64,000 nucleotides of DNA from Podaxis mareebaensis (lineage: Eukaryota; Basidiomycota; Agaricomycetes; Agaricales; Agaricaceae). The stretch is from positions 49,260 through 113,259 of the forward strand of contig JAEUWP010000136.1 in NCBI GenBank assembly GCA_018524725.1. The letters are read 5' to 3'. How positions within the stretch are numbered: position 1 is the stretch's first letter; each line of letters opens with the position of its first letter. Below, piece after piece: positions 23,401 through 34,507 of the stretch. A program made the translations under genes and the position numbers. The notes under the pieces are model-generated. The model ran no database searches. It saw nothing but the letters and a program-made list of their open reading frames with translations, and had not been told where the DNA came from.

Positions 23401-24292
23401 ATGGAGTCTATCATCCTGATAAAGATGAAGGGAGGATCTGCCTGGTTTCGCCTTGGATGGAAAATGGTACACTGATCGATTACCTGAAACAATGCCCAGA
23501 TGCGAGTAGGCTTTTATTGGCTAGTTTGACATAATTTATCTGGCAGACCTCTCGCACTGACTTCATTCTAGGTACGGGACGTTGCCACAGGATTAGAGTA
23601 CCTTCACGGAAAGGGGATAGTACATGGTGACTTGAAGAGCGTAAGTATCATATCCCTCCCTCGTATAAACGAGGCTCAATCCTACTTCTATCCATAGGAG
23701 AACATCCTTGTTACGCTTTGTGGTCGTGCATGTCTGGCAGATTTTGGGCTTGCATCAGTCAACGATGTAGAAGCCACTAGGTCAGTCGTATTTGAGTCTA
23801 CGGGTCACAAAGGCGCAACGCCTCGGTGGGAGGCCCCAGAACTGTTGGCTGAACATGGGAAGATTCACCGGACAACAGCAAGTGACATGTATGCCTTTGG
23901 AGGCGTCTGTTACCAGGTATGGCCGTTTGATAACGACTGAGCGAGGCTTTAACCTCAAGGTATAGATTTTCACAGGCAACCCGCCATTCTATGAGATACC
24001 CTCACCTTATGCGATTACAATCAAGATAATGCGCGGGCAGACACCAACACGGCCCACCCCGAGGTCATCCCTATCGGCTTGCGATATAACTGATGAAATA
24101 TGGTCTTTTATGGCATCATGCTGGAACCGGAGCCCACAGGATAGGCCATCTGCCAGCAACGTTCTGTCTACGAGGTTATTAAAGGACCTCGAGGACTTGC
24201 GCCCGGAGGAAGGGGAGATATGGTCCCCATCAAGGTACAAGTTAGCGGCTGCGAATCATAATGCATCAAGGTCACTCCAAGAGCAGTGGTAG
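20431..24292 (+). CDS. TKL-like protein kinase B with long N-terminal extension
   Basis: Paralogue of kinase A. Exons join in frame from 20431 (or the internal Met at 20515, MGSSRLHLRAVV): an intron after DFEVNM, then ALPVHGIRLGPLHNSDSRD, an intron after KAPLKW, then KDRQNIRYACSFSS, a further intron, then NPFSYPDTPSSNWIDLNDSL and an acidic stretch. A 56-nt intron at 21697-21752 removes the in-frame stop and joins to the exon containing MASLCLPSIS. The shared N-terminal module follows (VTDIVDLIRMAATLLHQETQ, LIHSWPNDTLSAMDGI), then the kinase domain: CICVKVVRLY, LQHQNILPFYGVYH, LVSPWMENGTLIDYL, IVHGDLKS, ENILV, LADFGLAS, TPRWEAPEL, SDMYAFGGVCYQ and CWNRSPQDRPSASNVL. Catalytic residues are kept. 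Alternatively two genes lie 41 bp apart, the second starting at 21771. Confidence 0.7.
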
Positions 24293-24783
24293 AGAACGTA
24301 AGTCCACCACTAAAAGGCTATTATCTGATCCTTACCGGTCCATTTGCGTTCATCGCCCTTCCCCAGTTCTGCCTCAACTCGAATATTGCAACAAAGTTTC
24401 AACGAATATTTCCCCGTAAACAGTTTGAGCTTGGATATCTAAAGAAAGTCTGTAACAGAGGGACCAACTTGAGGACAGTCAGAATAAGTTTGTGTACTTG
24501 TACTTGTAGCTTCGATTACTCACCTTGATTGAACGAACTTGATGTGACCCGATTACATGGATATTCAGGCTCCACATTTTTTTCTTGGATCATTACAAAC
24601 TCCTTGGTCCGCAGGAAAAGAATCGGAAACGGGTTGACCTCCCGACAAGGATCGCTGGTGCCTTGACTATCGACTTTTTGTCTGGTTGCTTGACTTTATT
24701 GCGGGTGGAAAGCAAGGAAGACGTCCATGCGATTCGACAACGGACAAAAGTGTCATTGAAGTGTGTATAAATACAAATTCTGC
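24293..24783. other. Convergent intergenic region
   Basis: Holds the 3' ends of kinase B (plus) and the SET/MYND gene (minus). The right-hand 70 bases (from about 24715) are shared with the SET pseudogene at 19348. Nothing else seen. Confidence 0.5.
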
Positions 24784-27235
24784 TTACTTGCTGCCTGTCG
24801 TCTTCGGTAAGTCGGCTACCACACTCTTAATCCCTTCCTTCCAAACACCCAGCTCCTTCTCAATATCAACCAAAAGTCTCCTCACCTCCTGTCCAACCTG
24901 GCCTCCCTCGTTCTTGCCTCCTCCAAACCCAACCATTAACTCTCCCCTTGCACGCACTAGCGTTTCATAAGCCAGCTTCAGCCTCTGAGGCCCTGAAGGC
25001 GGGTATGGTGCCGAACCCGCCAACTGGAGAGTCGTCGCCAGAGGAGGGGGTGAACTGTTGTGGGACTGGGAGACCGACTCCTCGACGAGATGTTTTGGAG
25101 ACGGTTCATCCACGCTGAGTAGCTTTCCAAGCTCCGCAACTGCCAACCCGCGTATGGGATGCCCATATGGTAGTACTTGATTGAGTCCATTGCACGTCCG
25201 CGTCGCAGACCGAATAGCCTCATCCAAGTTTTCCTGAGCCTCGTCAAGAGTTGATTTGGTCTCGGGGCTGAGTTGGCGCTGTTCTTGAATCTGTGGAGAG
25301 TTGAGCTCGATGGTGTTTGAATCAAAAGGTGAGCGGAAGTTCGTGATCAGAAGTGTAGTGTGTAGGCGAGAGAGGGCAAGGAGAGGGTGAGACGATGGAA
25401 GGAGACCGGCGGATGTGAGGATCCGGATGAGGTTTTTGGTTAGCTGGATTGCCTTCTGAGTGTCTTTGAGACCGTGAGTCAGGATGCGTTTGCGATTAAC
25501 GGATGAGCTCAGGGGACGAACCTGATAATTGAACTCTGGTCGCCTTCTCGAGAGCTTCTTGACCTATCCGAATGGCATCCAACACAGTCTCTGTATCCTT
25601 CACAACGGCCTTGCACTTCGTGCAACGCGCGAAGCTGTTCTCTATCAAGACATAAGCGTTGACGGTTAAAGGAACAAGGCGTACAACTAACCTTCTGTCG
25701 GCAACCAGCAAACCCCACCACATTTCTTCGGGCAGTGCATCCCCTCTCGTGGATCGACTGGTGCTCCTCCTTCACGAGGTTTATTGCATACCGCACAGTC
25801 GCAAGTGAAATGATATGTCTCTTTTAGCGCTGCCTGTCGTTCATGTCGGGGAAGCGTCGAATCTATGTAAGAAATCACAACCTGAATTTCGCAAGTTGAA
25901 TGTAACATAGGGAGGCAAGAGTCGCAAGACGATTGGACCAACCTCTTCATCTGGCGCAATGTCCTTAATTGCGATAACTTCCAGCTTTGGTTGCTCCCTC
26001 TTCGGGGTCTGTGGCGCACGGGGAAAAACCAGGACGGCATTTGGTTCGCAAGAGTGATTGAAGAGTGCAATTTTGGGGGATATGCAAACACCGATTGGAG
26101 TGAGTGTCGGAGAGGTCACTGCGAGTGCATTGGTTGTGAACTAGAACTCTTGTTAGCAATTATCTTGTGCAACAAAGGCTAGATACAAACGCGAGAAACG
26201 AGGTCAACGAGAGCGGCAATAGAGTCGATACCGTATGTTACAAGATCATTAGAAGATTCGAGTCCCAGGTAGCGGACGAGAGCATGAGCCATGTGAGTAT
26301 GAAGCTGTGATGTTCGTTCGTTGCTCGCCAACGAAATGCGATCTAGGAGGAGTTTCAGATTAACAAAGGCGTAGTAGCTTGAACTACGTACGTGACTGCA
26401 TAGCGTCCATTTCTTTCACCTGTGCGGAACAAAGTTAGATCATTTGAAGAGGACAGCAAGGGAAGAGCTGACCCAAATGTCATCTCGCCCTTTTTTCTGC
26501 CTCTTCCAAAGGATCCTCCCAAGAGCACGAATGGCATCGCTGGCGATCATCGTTCCGGAAGGTGAGTCATCTCCTCCTTGTCCAGTAACTTGAGGTGCAG
26601 CTGTAGCCCATTTTTGTAATGCAGGACACTCCCGCTTGTGTAACATCCAATCTCGTGTTTGGCATTCCTGCAATTTGTCAATAAGTGATACAAGCGTTGA
26701 AGGGAAAAAGTCATACGGCATCACAATAATAGATCAATCGGCAAGTGGGACAGCGCCTGAGTGGTTTATCTCTCGATTCGAGGAAACACGCAGAGCAATG
26801 TGTAGTCAAATAACGCGTCGACAATGTCGCAACTTTCTGCACCTCTGAGAGTAACACTTCGCCTGTAATCCCACCTGATCAGAAAGAATACGAACATAAC
26901 ACAATTTCGGACTCACCTTTGCGCCACAGCCCGGTACTCCAGACATTCCTTCCCCGAGTCTCAGTAGACCGCACTTCCAATCCCGGGGGCATAGATAAAT
27001 GACATTCAGAGCGTTGCGAAGGTATCTCCGATCGTGACTGTCCAGAAGTGATTGGCGATTCAGGAATATCTGAGATTTCAGGAGTATCTGGAAGGTCCAC
27101 TAACATAGGATCGCCCTGTTGGAGGTTATCCACTTGTGTCTTCCGATCACTGGTTTCTTGCTGCGTTCTTCTGACAAAAGAACGCTTCGCATCCTTTTGA
27201 GTTCTGTTAGATTTGAGGTTTACAAAGCTGGTCAT
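24784..27235 (-). CDS. SET and MYND domain (SMYD-like) lysine methyltransferase
   Basis: Predicted protein lysine methyltransferase with the SMYD domain order, using S-adenosylmethionine. It starts MTSFVNLKSNRTQKDAKRSF with a basic head and an acidic, Pro-rich linker. The SET N-part is RNVWSTGLWRKG..GEVLLSE. The MYND zinc finger reads HCSACFLE, LRRCPTCRLIYYCDA (intron) ECQTRDWMLHKRECPAL. The SET core has GVCISPKIALFNHSCEPNAV (NHSCxPN, cofactor and substrate site). The post-SET region reads YHFTCDCAVCNKP and CPKKCGGVCW. The C-terminal helical part includes RGLAVAELGKLLSVDE and ends KTTGSK. About eight introns; no break found. Targets may be histones or other proteins; in other eukaryotes the family does both. 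Two damaged fragments of this gene lie at 17.3 and 19.3-20.0 kb. Confidence 0.85.
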
Positions 27236-27475
27236 GATGGTAGAGTAGAGCCTGAGGCCAAGAATTGAGATGCAGGTGTAACATCAGAGTAGGCTCCCAC
27301 GTGATCTGCATACGATTCAGGCTAACAAGTTCTGGACCCTTCTAAACAGTCGGGGAACCCGACATAAGAGGGCCTAAAATTAATAATGTTTCATCATGTA
27401 GGCTGTATAATGACATCTCAATGGGCCCTGTATTGTCTGTACCGGTACAGAAACTAACAGTGAAGTTCAAAACTC

Positions 27476-27820
27476 ATGCCGGCTTCCGCGTATGATCCTA
27501 AGCTAGACGAGGTAGACTCGCCGCCGTCTACATACCTTGATGCAGGCTCACTGTCCTACCCGTCGAGTAGTCTGTTCGACGGCTCTCGAACAGAGAACTG
27601 CCAAGAACCAGACACGTTCCACGAGACCCTCAATGAGGGCGACCTTCATTTTAAGACCAAAAGGGCAGTCACCACCAGAGTATTTTGTGCCAGCTACGAA
27701 TGCGGATATGCCCTTGAAGCCGCTCATCCCCGAGTGGAGCTTCCCAAACAAAGAAAGGTTCTCTCCCCATACCTGTTCATAATTGAACTGGTGATCGTTG
27801 GCTTGGTCAGAGGGAAGTGA
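27476..27820 (+). CDS. Doubtful small hypothetical protein
   Basis: A 114-codon open frame (MPASAYDPKLDEVDSPPSTY..) overlaps an antisense frame of 91 codons (27548-27823) that is equally open, so coding strand and status are unclear. The plus frame is acidic at its start and ends in a hydrophobic stretch (YLFIIELVIVGLV). No family recognised. Confidence 0.2.
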   Translation: MPASAYDPKLDEVDSPPSTYLDAGSLSYPSSSLFDGSRTENCQEPDTFHETLNEGDLHFKTKRAVTTRVFCASYECGYALEAAHPRVELPKQRKVLSPYLFIIELVIVGLVRGK

Positions 27821-27966
27821 CACAGTATATGTTGTTTCACAACAAGGGATTATTCATAAAATCAATTTCAACACATCAAACAGGCGGGAACTTCTTGGGG
27901 CACGCCGGCAAGCAGCTGAGTGAATTGATTAGAAAACCAACAAGGTAGAGCCACACAAAATACGCA

Positions 27967-28334
27967 CTAGCCAGCATCTGGGTAGAGATAGCAGCACTTG
28001 AAAAGAGGATTGGAGCCTGGAAGGTACTCAGGAAAATACATAAAAATGGACAGATCATTGAACTTACAAGGCGTCTACGAAGCAATTGAAATACGCGGTC
28101 AGCATCATTCCAACTCGAAATCAGGCTATAACTATCGAGGAGACTCACTGTGCCCCAAATAAAGCCGCCTTTTTGTCGTCTATCAGTGAGCTTCTACAGC
28201 GGCGACGGTCGAAGGCACATACAAGGTTCTCCCAGGCCGGGGATGGGAGTAGCATCGGTAGTTTGTGCAACAGGTTTAGCAGAGGTGCCAAGCGTAACGG
28301 AAAGAAAAGCGGTGAGGAGAGCCTTCTTAAACAT
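27967..28334 (-). CDS. Small secreted cysteine-rich peptide, four exons
   Basis: Splicing by eye gives a 62-residue precursor. The signal peptide is MFKKALLTAFLSVTLGTSA, followed by a short pro-like Thr/Pro segment and a Cys-rich tail GEPCGFIWGTTPC..KCCYLY with Cys at 38, 47, 54 and 55. Exons are 28223-28334, 28149-28168 (20 nt), 28068-28074 (7 nt, ACGCCTT) and 27967-28016. Every junction has GT and AG and the frame is kept to a TAG. It resembles small secreted proteins or hydrophobic peptides of basidiomycetes, but I match no family; spacing with adjacent CC suggests a compact disulfide fold. Role (effector, toxin-like, signalling) unknown. A TATA-like box lies about 70 bases upstream of the start. 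Confidence 0.65.
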
Positions 28335-28400
28335 TATGGTATCTGGTATGCGTTTAGTTTCGGTCGCCGAAAGCTACTGAGTACACTTTTATTTGTCCAT

Positions 28401-28408
28401 CTTATATA
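28401..28408 (-). promoter_or_regulatory. TATA-like box of the secreted peptide gene
   Basis: Reverse complement reads TATATAAG, 67 bases upstream of the Met at 28334, a usual TATA-to-ATG distance in fungi. Confidence 0.4.
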
Positions 28409-29098
28409 TCTGAAAGCTCTGTGGCGTTCAAGCACTGAACTCCCTCTTAACCCCAATTTCTAGAGCCTGGTCGTTAGGGACGACACAATGTTCTGTCACC
28501 TGAAACGCCGGCTTTGCAGATTAATATTGCCAGTTTACGTACCGAACAGCATATAACTGGATTGACGGTCTTTCATGACGGACAGTCAACGAAACTTCTG
28601 TGAATTACAATGAATTCACCGCTGTGGACTCCTGAGAATAGAAATCGCCAAGAGCTTTGGATGAACTCACTGGCAGATGGTACCTGCAAGCTTCCCTCAA
28701 GTCATTTAATCGCACCTTGAACAGGGGGAAAGAGAGGCCTGATGCATATCAAAATGTATCCATGAGAACAATAGCGGCAACGACAGACAGAAGATTATTA
28801 GCGGATTTAACGAGGTAAAGGGGTATAGAATAACTAGAGATGGGTTAAGGTGCGAAGCACTACGGTATAGAAGCAAATTTCATTGTCCATGAGCCGTGTG
28901 TTTACTTTCCCTCACCGTGCTAGTCGTTGTTTTCCATCATGTGGCGATACGCCTATGAATGAAAACAAGATATGTTTTATCCTCCGCGAAAGATGGTGAT
29001 GTCTAGATCGGTTCAAAAGGTAAGAATATCATTAGCCACTCGATCCTTCTTAAAGAGAAATCAACTCACAAGCAATGCCCACGTGTTCTCCCGCTCTC
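28409..29098. other. Intergenic, nothing recognised
   Basis: AT-richer spacer between the secreted peptide and P450 gene 1. No open frame of note, repeat or RNA gene seen. Confidence 0.5.
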
Positions 29099-31400
29099 TC
29101 AGTTAGCCTCGAACTCGTGCTCGAGAACCGCAGAATGAATTGCGCGTTCGTGTTGCGGAGAACGAGGAGTGATAGAACATCTGAACGGCTTGGGCATGCT
29201 ACGGCGAGGCGTCAGCATAAAACAAAGAAACGGGCGCAAATACAACGTACATGACAATCCCAGAGAGATACTCATGGCTCAACTCAATCTCTTTTCCATT
29301 CTCATCAACGGCCTTCTTAATGTCGAAACAGTAAGCGATAGAAGCAAGAGCAATCCAGACGGCAGAGAATGCCATGTAGCGACCAGGACAGATTCTACGA
29401 CCGAAGCCGAAGCAAGCATGTCTGGGATCACGAACTGACTTATCAATCTTGCCATCTTTCGTGAGGAAACGCTCGGGCTTGAAGGTGAAAGGGTCTGGGT
29501 AAACACTCTCGTCATGAAGCATAGCCCTGGTGGTCAATGAGCACGAGACTACCGACTAACTCAGTGTATTGTACGCACCAGGCATTGGGGATTACGATAG
29601 AACCCTTAGGAAGCCTGTAGCCCTTATACTCATCGTCAACTTGTAGGTATCTTGGAACTGCGATAGGCACCACATCTCTCCATCGGAAAGTCTCCATAGT
29701 CAAAGCAGTGATATACGGCAAGCTTTCCTCGTCGTCGAAGTCTGGCAAATAGCCTGGCTTAATGACAGAGTCGAGTTCAGCTTGAGCCTTTTTGAGAATC
29801 TCAGGGTTTTCGAGGAGGGCGAGGATGCAGGATGTAATAGCAGAAACGGTCTGGAGTTGGGGTAAATGTCTTGTAATCGGATAAGAGGTCGTAGGACTTA
29901 CAGTGTCAGAACCAGCTGGAGGAAGTGATTAATTGTCCCGCCTTTCGAAAGCGATTCGACTACTCACCAGCATACATAGTTCCAGCACTTCCACGAACGA
30001 CAGGCTCCTGGTACGCTTCGTCCTTCGTCCCATCCTCTATCTTCTGCAGACTAATGGAAGTAAAGGATGGCGCTGCGCTCCCTTCAGCCTATCAAAAAGG
30101 TGAACAATCCACCCCCGACCAAAATGCTAAGCTAAGACATACGATACGCTTCTTGGCAGCTTCATAAGGCATATCCACCATCATCATCGCAAGTTTTGAC
30201 CATTCTCTAGCTTTCTTTTGGAACCCAGCACCAGGCATCCACTCAGGGACATACTTCAGGATTGGCAGCATGTCAACGAGGAATGCACCTGGCACGGCAG
30301 CGGCTGCGAGAGGGTGAACTCCGCGTTCGGCGGCTTGGATGTAGGGATCATCTTTGGGTTTGATGTCGAGACCGTATGCGACCGACATAATCGTTTCACC
30401 GGCCATGCTATTGAGTGAAGAGAGTCAATCATAGCATCAAGAGCACTAGAAGGTCCGCTCACTATCTCAGATTCCCAATGGGATCATTAGGATTTTCCAG
30501 GAAACGTTGGAGGAGATTGTGCGTCGCCTTGAGCTCGTGGGGACGGAATCGGAGGGCCGCGGTCGGATGGAGGAGTTGGTGCATCAATCTGCGGTGCTTG
30601 CGCCTTTTCCTCTTCAATAAATACATGCTTCCCCGTACTTCCAAACCGTCCAACTCACCAGTAGTCGCCTATAAGTCAACTCATCAGAATGAAACGTCAA
30701 GTATAAAGCGATGCCTCCCTCACCATATGGCATAAAGGCCAAGTTGAATGACCTGCAGGGCTCTCATGAGAACGCACCACACCAATAGGATGACTATATC
30801 ATAGCTACCATTTCATCTGCAATGTTCATGGGTTTGAGCGTGAACACCTTCCAAATGATGGGGAGAAATACAATACAGGCTACGCACCAATTCGTCTAAG
30901 AAAATAATAATCGTTTCATGTCAGTCATATGGTGGGAGACGAGTTTCCTGGTAGCTTACTGATCATAGGCATCCTCGCTCTACAGGCAAAGGGGAAGATC
31001 AACATGAGTCAACGGCCGGCCATAGAATCCGCACACCTGTCTGAGTATTTCGAGGATCGACGCTCCATAAGTTCGAACACGGCCTTGGGAGAATCAAGCA
31101 CAATAAGATTCGTTCCCATAACTGGGACATGCAAAATCTCCGTTCCTGCAACATCACATAACATCAATTCCAGACAACCACTTATAGACACAACGAACAA
31201 AACGCACCATACTTCTTACACCATTCGTGGTATGTCTTCCATTCGAACTCGGTCGGCATGTCCAACAAGTTCCCGATGACAGGCCATCCTTTCGGACCAG
31301 GCGGGAGAGGAAGCGAAGCGTACGGGTTTGGCTTCTTGAGATAAAAGTACAATGCAAGAAGGAATGACGAAGCACTGAGGCAAAGATCGACTGAAATCAT
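29099..31400 (-). CDS. Cytochrome P450 monooxygenase 1
   Basis: Membrane-anchored class II P450 of the Agaricomycete type. It starts MISVDLCLSASSFLLALYFY (anchor helix), then PLPPGPKGWPVIGNLLDMP (Pro-rich hinge). Joined exons read MINELMKWSFNLAFMPYGDY then WRKHRRLMHQ (C-helix), FLVDMLPILKYVPEWMPGAG, AAGSDTTVSAI (I-helix oxygen-activation motif), ETFRWRDVVP (ExxR), FKPERFL and FGFGRRICPGRYMA (haem Cys). It ends EHEFEAN and TGA. Four exons are only 8, 8, 10 and 14 nt (30888-30895, 30809-30816, 30659-30668, 29902-29915). All catalytic motifs are present. A closely related gene lies inverted at 51847-54168. Substrate unknown; no other secondary-metabolism genes are adjacent. Confidence 0.85.
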
Positions 31401-31505
31401 GTCCGCCCACAGACTGATACTGAGAATAGCACAACGGCGACAGGCACAAGGACAGCAACTAAGTGTGAGAGAAAGAAAGGGTAGTAAGGGTCTTGGATCC
31501 CATCC

Positions 31506-31512
31506 TTTTATA
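31506..31512 (-). promoter_or_regulatory. TATA box of P450 gene 1
   Basis: Reverse complement GTATAAAAGGATGGG, about 106 bases before the Met at 31400. The same GTATAAAAGGA-like box stands before P450 gene 2, so it is conserved between the paralogues. Confidence 0.55.
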
Positions 31513-32044
31513 CGTTGTTTGTTATTGGTTGTGGTTTTGGTGGGAGACTGGTGGGAGACCTAGACGCAAACTTATGATACACTTGTGCAGCGGTCTTAGC
31601 CACTAGTAACAAGGAATTCAAATCGGTTTTCTAACAGGGTAACAAAAGGTACCCGCAAGTTCCCATCGGTCCGAATAACGTTTTTGATCTTGGAATATCT
31701 GTCCGCTTGAGCATGTATGTACAGACTTCCTTAGTCGCCAACGCGAATACACACCCTAAGTTCGCTCATTAACCCAGAAGCTCAAGCTGAGAAAAAGCAG
31801 TAAATTCTTCGCGGTCGAATTGCTGTTTGCCATGGTTGAAGACTACAAACGTAAGAATCCCTGTTGCCACAGGGTTGGCGGGGACTCAAAGTGGCTTCCA
31901 TTTTCGGCGGCAACCACCAGCCCTCCCAAATGATCTCGGCACCCTTCCAGAATCCAAATCACCCCTTGGCTCTCCAAACTGTCAACACATGAATATCCCC
32001 CGTGACAGATATCGTAGAGAGCATCTCACGCAAATCCTCTGTCA

Positions 32045-32290
32045 GAGACACAAAGCCGAAAGTTAAGTAATGGTGGCGCCATGCAAAGCCATTCGACTAA
32101 TCTGCGCCGCACTTCGCATCCAGAAACATGGCTGCGAAGAGAAGTGACGAGTGGGACATGCACATTTTGGTTGAAGGACGCCCTGAACCAGGATGAGATC
32201 GTTGCGCAGTTGCCTAGACACCAACACCATTCGGACCAACATCGATTGTCTCTGTATGGGAGAGGACAAGCCAGGGCCAACCAGAGGGTC
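32045..32290 (+). pseudogene. Relic of SMP/C2 (Mug190-like) gene
   Basis: The plus-strand frame at 32081-32353 contains TSGTCTFWLKDALNQDEIVA and QLPRHQHHSDQH. These align with TNTICTLWLKDIPDEDEVVV and QLPIRRYHSRGG in the final exon of the intact SMP/C2 gene (about 57400-57310, minus strand). Upstream, ETWLRREVTSG matches GLGQEITNT more loosely. The rest of the gene is not visible nearby, so this is a diverged exon fragment 24 kb from, and inverted to, its intact relative. It lies just upstream of P450 gene 1. Confidence 0.55.
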
Positions 32291-32299
32291 TGGGAAAGC

Positions 32300-33025
32300 A
32301 TAACAAAGGGTTCTTCGGAAGCAATTCCGAGCCACCCAGCCTGGCAGGGATAAAGAGACATACAGCCACCGCGACAATGACACCAGGGTTAGCCAGGAGA
32401 TAGGAAGAATTCGAAGGAGGCAGCTTCAGTGCCGGCACAGGTGTTGGACACCGTAGAATAGACAGGAAGATGCACGTCCGGTGAAGTGAAACGGCTGGAC
32501 ACTGAAAGTTTGAAAGAAATTAGGGGTCCGGAGAGGGTGCCACCGCGAAGAGGAAGAAGAAAACAGGTACAGCGCCATCACCGAAGATGATGGCGGAGGA
32601 AGTGTGTGAGTATAAGTGGCTACGTACTATGCGCAAATTCACACGTAGTAGGAAAACCCTGGCTCTTTTAACGATCTTCTCGGTGAATGTGATATAATAG
32701 TCCGTTGACTAAGTTGGTTTACAACTCAATTATTCTATTTCGCAGAACTCCCGCGAAGTGAAAAGGCTCGGTCCAAGCGCATCATTAGGGCGGCGAAGCC
32801 ACTCCCACTCTTGAGACATGAGTGATATTTTCACAACAAAGTAAAATTACCTATGATACAGAGAACCATATGAATATAAGGAACACACAACATGCTTTAA
32901 GGCAATGACCAAATATCACAAATAGGCCGTAACCCTTTTTTGGCTCTACTCCAAAGGTAGGGTTAAGCTAAGGCGATAATTTGAGCTTGATTTCTCGCCT
33001 GTGAGATCGGTCAGCGGAAGAAAAC
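32300..33025. other. Intergenic, nothing recognised
   Basis: No supported coding. Short frames only. The region near 32520-32570 is purine-rich (GAAGAGGAAGAAGAAAAC). The DUF6533 gene ends at the right edge. Confidence 0.5.
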
Positions 33026-34507
33026 TCATGAGAGGTTGGTCCACATAAACTGACGCTCTTTCCCCTTCAGAGAGCCATGAGCCTCCTCCATACGTATCTC
33101 CTCCTTTGCGCTCCTCTTTCTGGACATATTTACGTGGCAAAACAATCTCGAAGTGATGACAGAGAAGAATGCCCATACAGACCTAGATGCTATGTTCAAT
33201 TGCCAATCCCAGAGCTGTCATAGCAATGAGATCTTACGGAAGAAGCATGTAGCTCGTTTCCAACTGCAAGCCATGGAGGTCAGTTGACAGCTATCAGCAG
33301 AGGTTTTTCAAGGCAAAGCTCTTACATTACCCCAAATGATCAAGCACAGCGCCATAAATAGTAGGACTGTCAATAAGCATCATCAACGCTTGTTCAACGC
33401 GGCGCTCGTGGCATCTTACCAAGGAGCCCCTAATTAAAACATATATCAGCAAAAAGTTGGCAGAACAACTGAAAACCCTACCAAAAATGTTCGTCCGCCA
33501 TCCCGGTTGAGTCGTTCAAGTATCTCGGTATTCTTTGTGCGCGGCATACCAAGTGCATTGACAACAGTCATCACCACCAGGAATAGATCGAACCCCGCCT
33601 GTAATGATAAATGTGGGCGCCAGATGGGCGAACAAGGTGCACCAACGACTCACAAGCAGCCCGATGCACCAAGCACTAAACCGGGACTTCTTAATAAAAA
33701 TGCACATTCGGAAGCGTTCGCTATATATGACACCCACTATGCAGAACATGAACATTCATCCCGTGTTTTGGTGCCATAAAGAAGGTAACTCACATTGAAG
33801 GTCTGCAGTCACGAATCCTGCCAGCACTGCAGAACCAACAAAGAAAAGAGAAAATACACCAAAGATCAGATAGGTGATGCTCCGTTGGTGATCCCATAGG
33901 GTGAGGATGCGATGTCCGGCCAATGCTGGGGGAGTGCATGGTGTTTGTTACCTTGGCTAATACTAGGTTCTTACATACCTTGCGTAAAAGCCAGGGAGCA
34001 AAGCCCTAACCATGTAAAACCCCAGACCCAACGGCGGCATCTTAGGGTATCTTCCTGTCAGCTTGGTGCACAAAACCTAACTGAAGTGGCACCTTACGTC
34101 TACAAACTGTGGGTCAGCCCAATGCTGGGTCAAGTAACTCAAGTACGTACTGTCTCGTTTAAACCCTCACTTCCACTCAGGGCTTAAGGATACCAGCCAT
34201 TAGCTTCCCACTACCGAAGAGCCACCTAGCAAAGATACTTACCATGTGATGTAAGCATTAAGACTGCATCTGTTGCATACCGACAAGTGAGGTATCCAAT
34301 CTTCCACAGAATCTTTTCACTGCGATTGGCCCATACTGCACGATACTCTTCATTGAATGTGATGAGATGGTCCCAGATCGCCACAGTAACTGCCACCGCT
34401 AACAAATTGCAGCATCAGTCAAAAATCAAAATTCGTAGACAAGCTACATAGTCCTCACCTGATAGATATCGGTTCGCACGCAGGCCCACAAAGATTTCTG
34501 AAGCCAT
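33026..34507 (-). CDS. DUF6533 multi-pass membrane protein
   Basis: Agaricomycete-specific multi-helix membrane protein family of unknown function. Exons join as MASEIFVGLRANRYLS (start 34507), then AVTVAIWDHLITFNEEYRAV (the DUF6533 signature WDHLxTFxEE), WKIGYLTCRYATDAVLML, RRWVWGFTWLGLCSLAFTQ, ALAGHRILTLWDHQRS, YLIFGVFSLFFVGSAVLAGF, AGFDLFLVVMTVVNALGMPR, ILERLNRDGGRTFL, GLLVLLFMALCLIIWGN, LETSYMLLP and SVWAFFSVITSRLFCHVN, ending FMWTNLS and TGA. About seven hydrophobic segments, as in the family. All junctions have GT/AG. One exon (about 33570-33790) is the least certain. Role unknown; a receptor-like function is speculation from topology. Confidence 0.75.

Noticed and set aside
31827..32066. 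79-codon plus-strand frame upstream of the SMP/C2 relic
   Set aside because: No match to the SMP/C2 gene or any family I recognise, and no splice link to the relic.
33026..34507. Pheromone receptor (STE3) reading for the multi-helix protein
   Set aside because: The WDHLxTFxEE signature and loop pattern are those of DUF6533, and I found no small CaaX pheromone precursor frame nearby.
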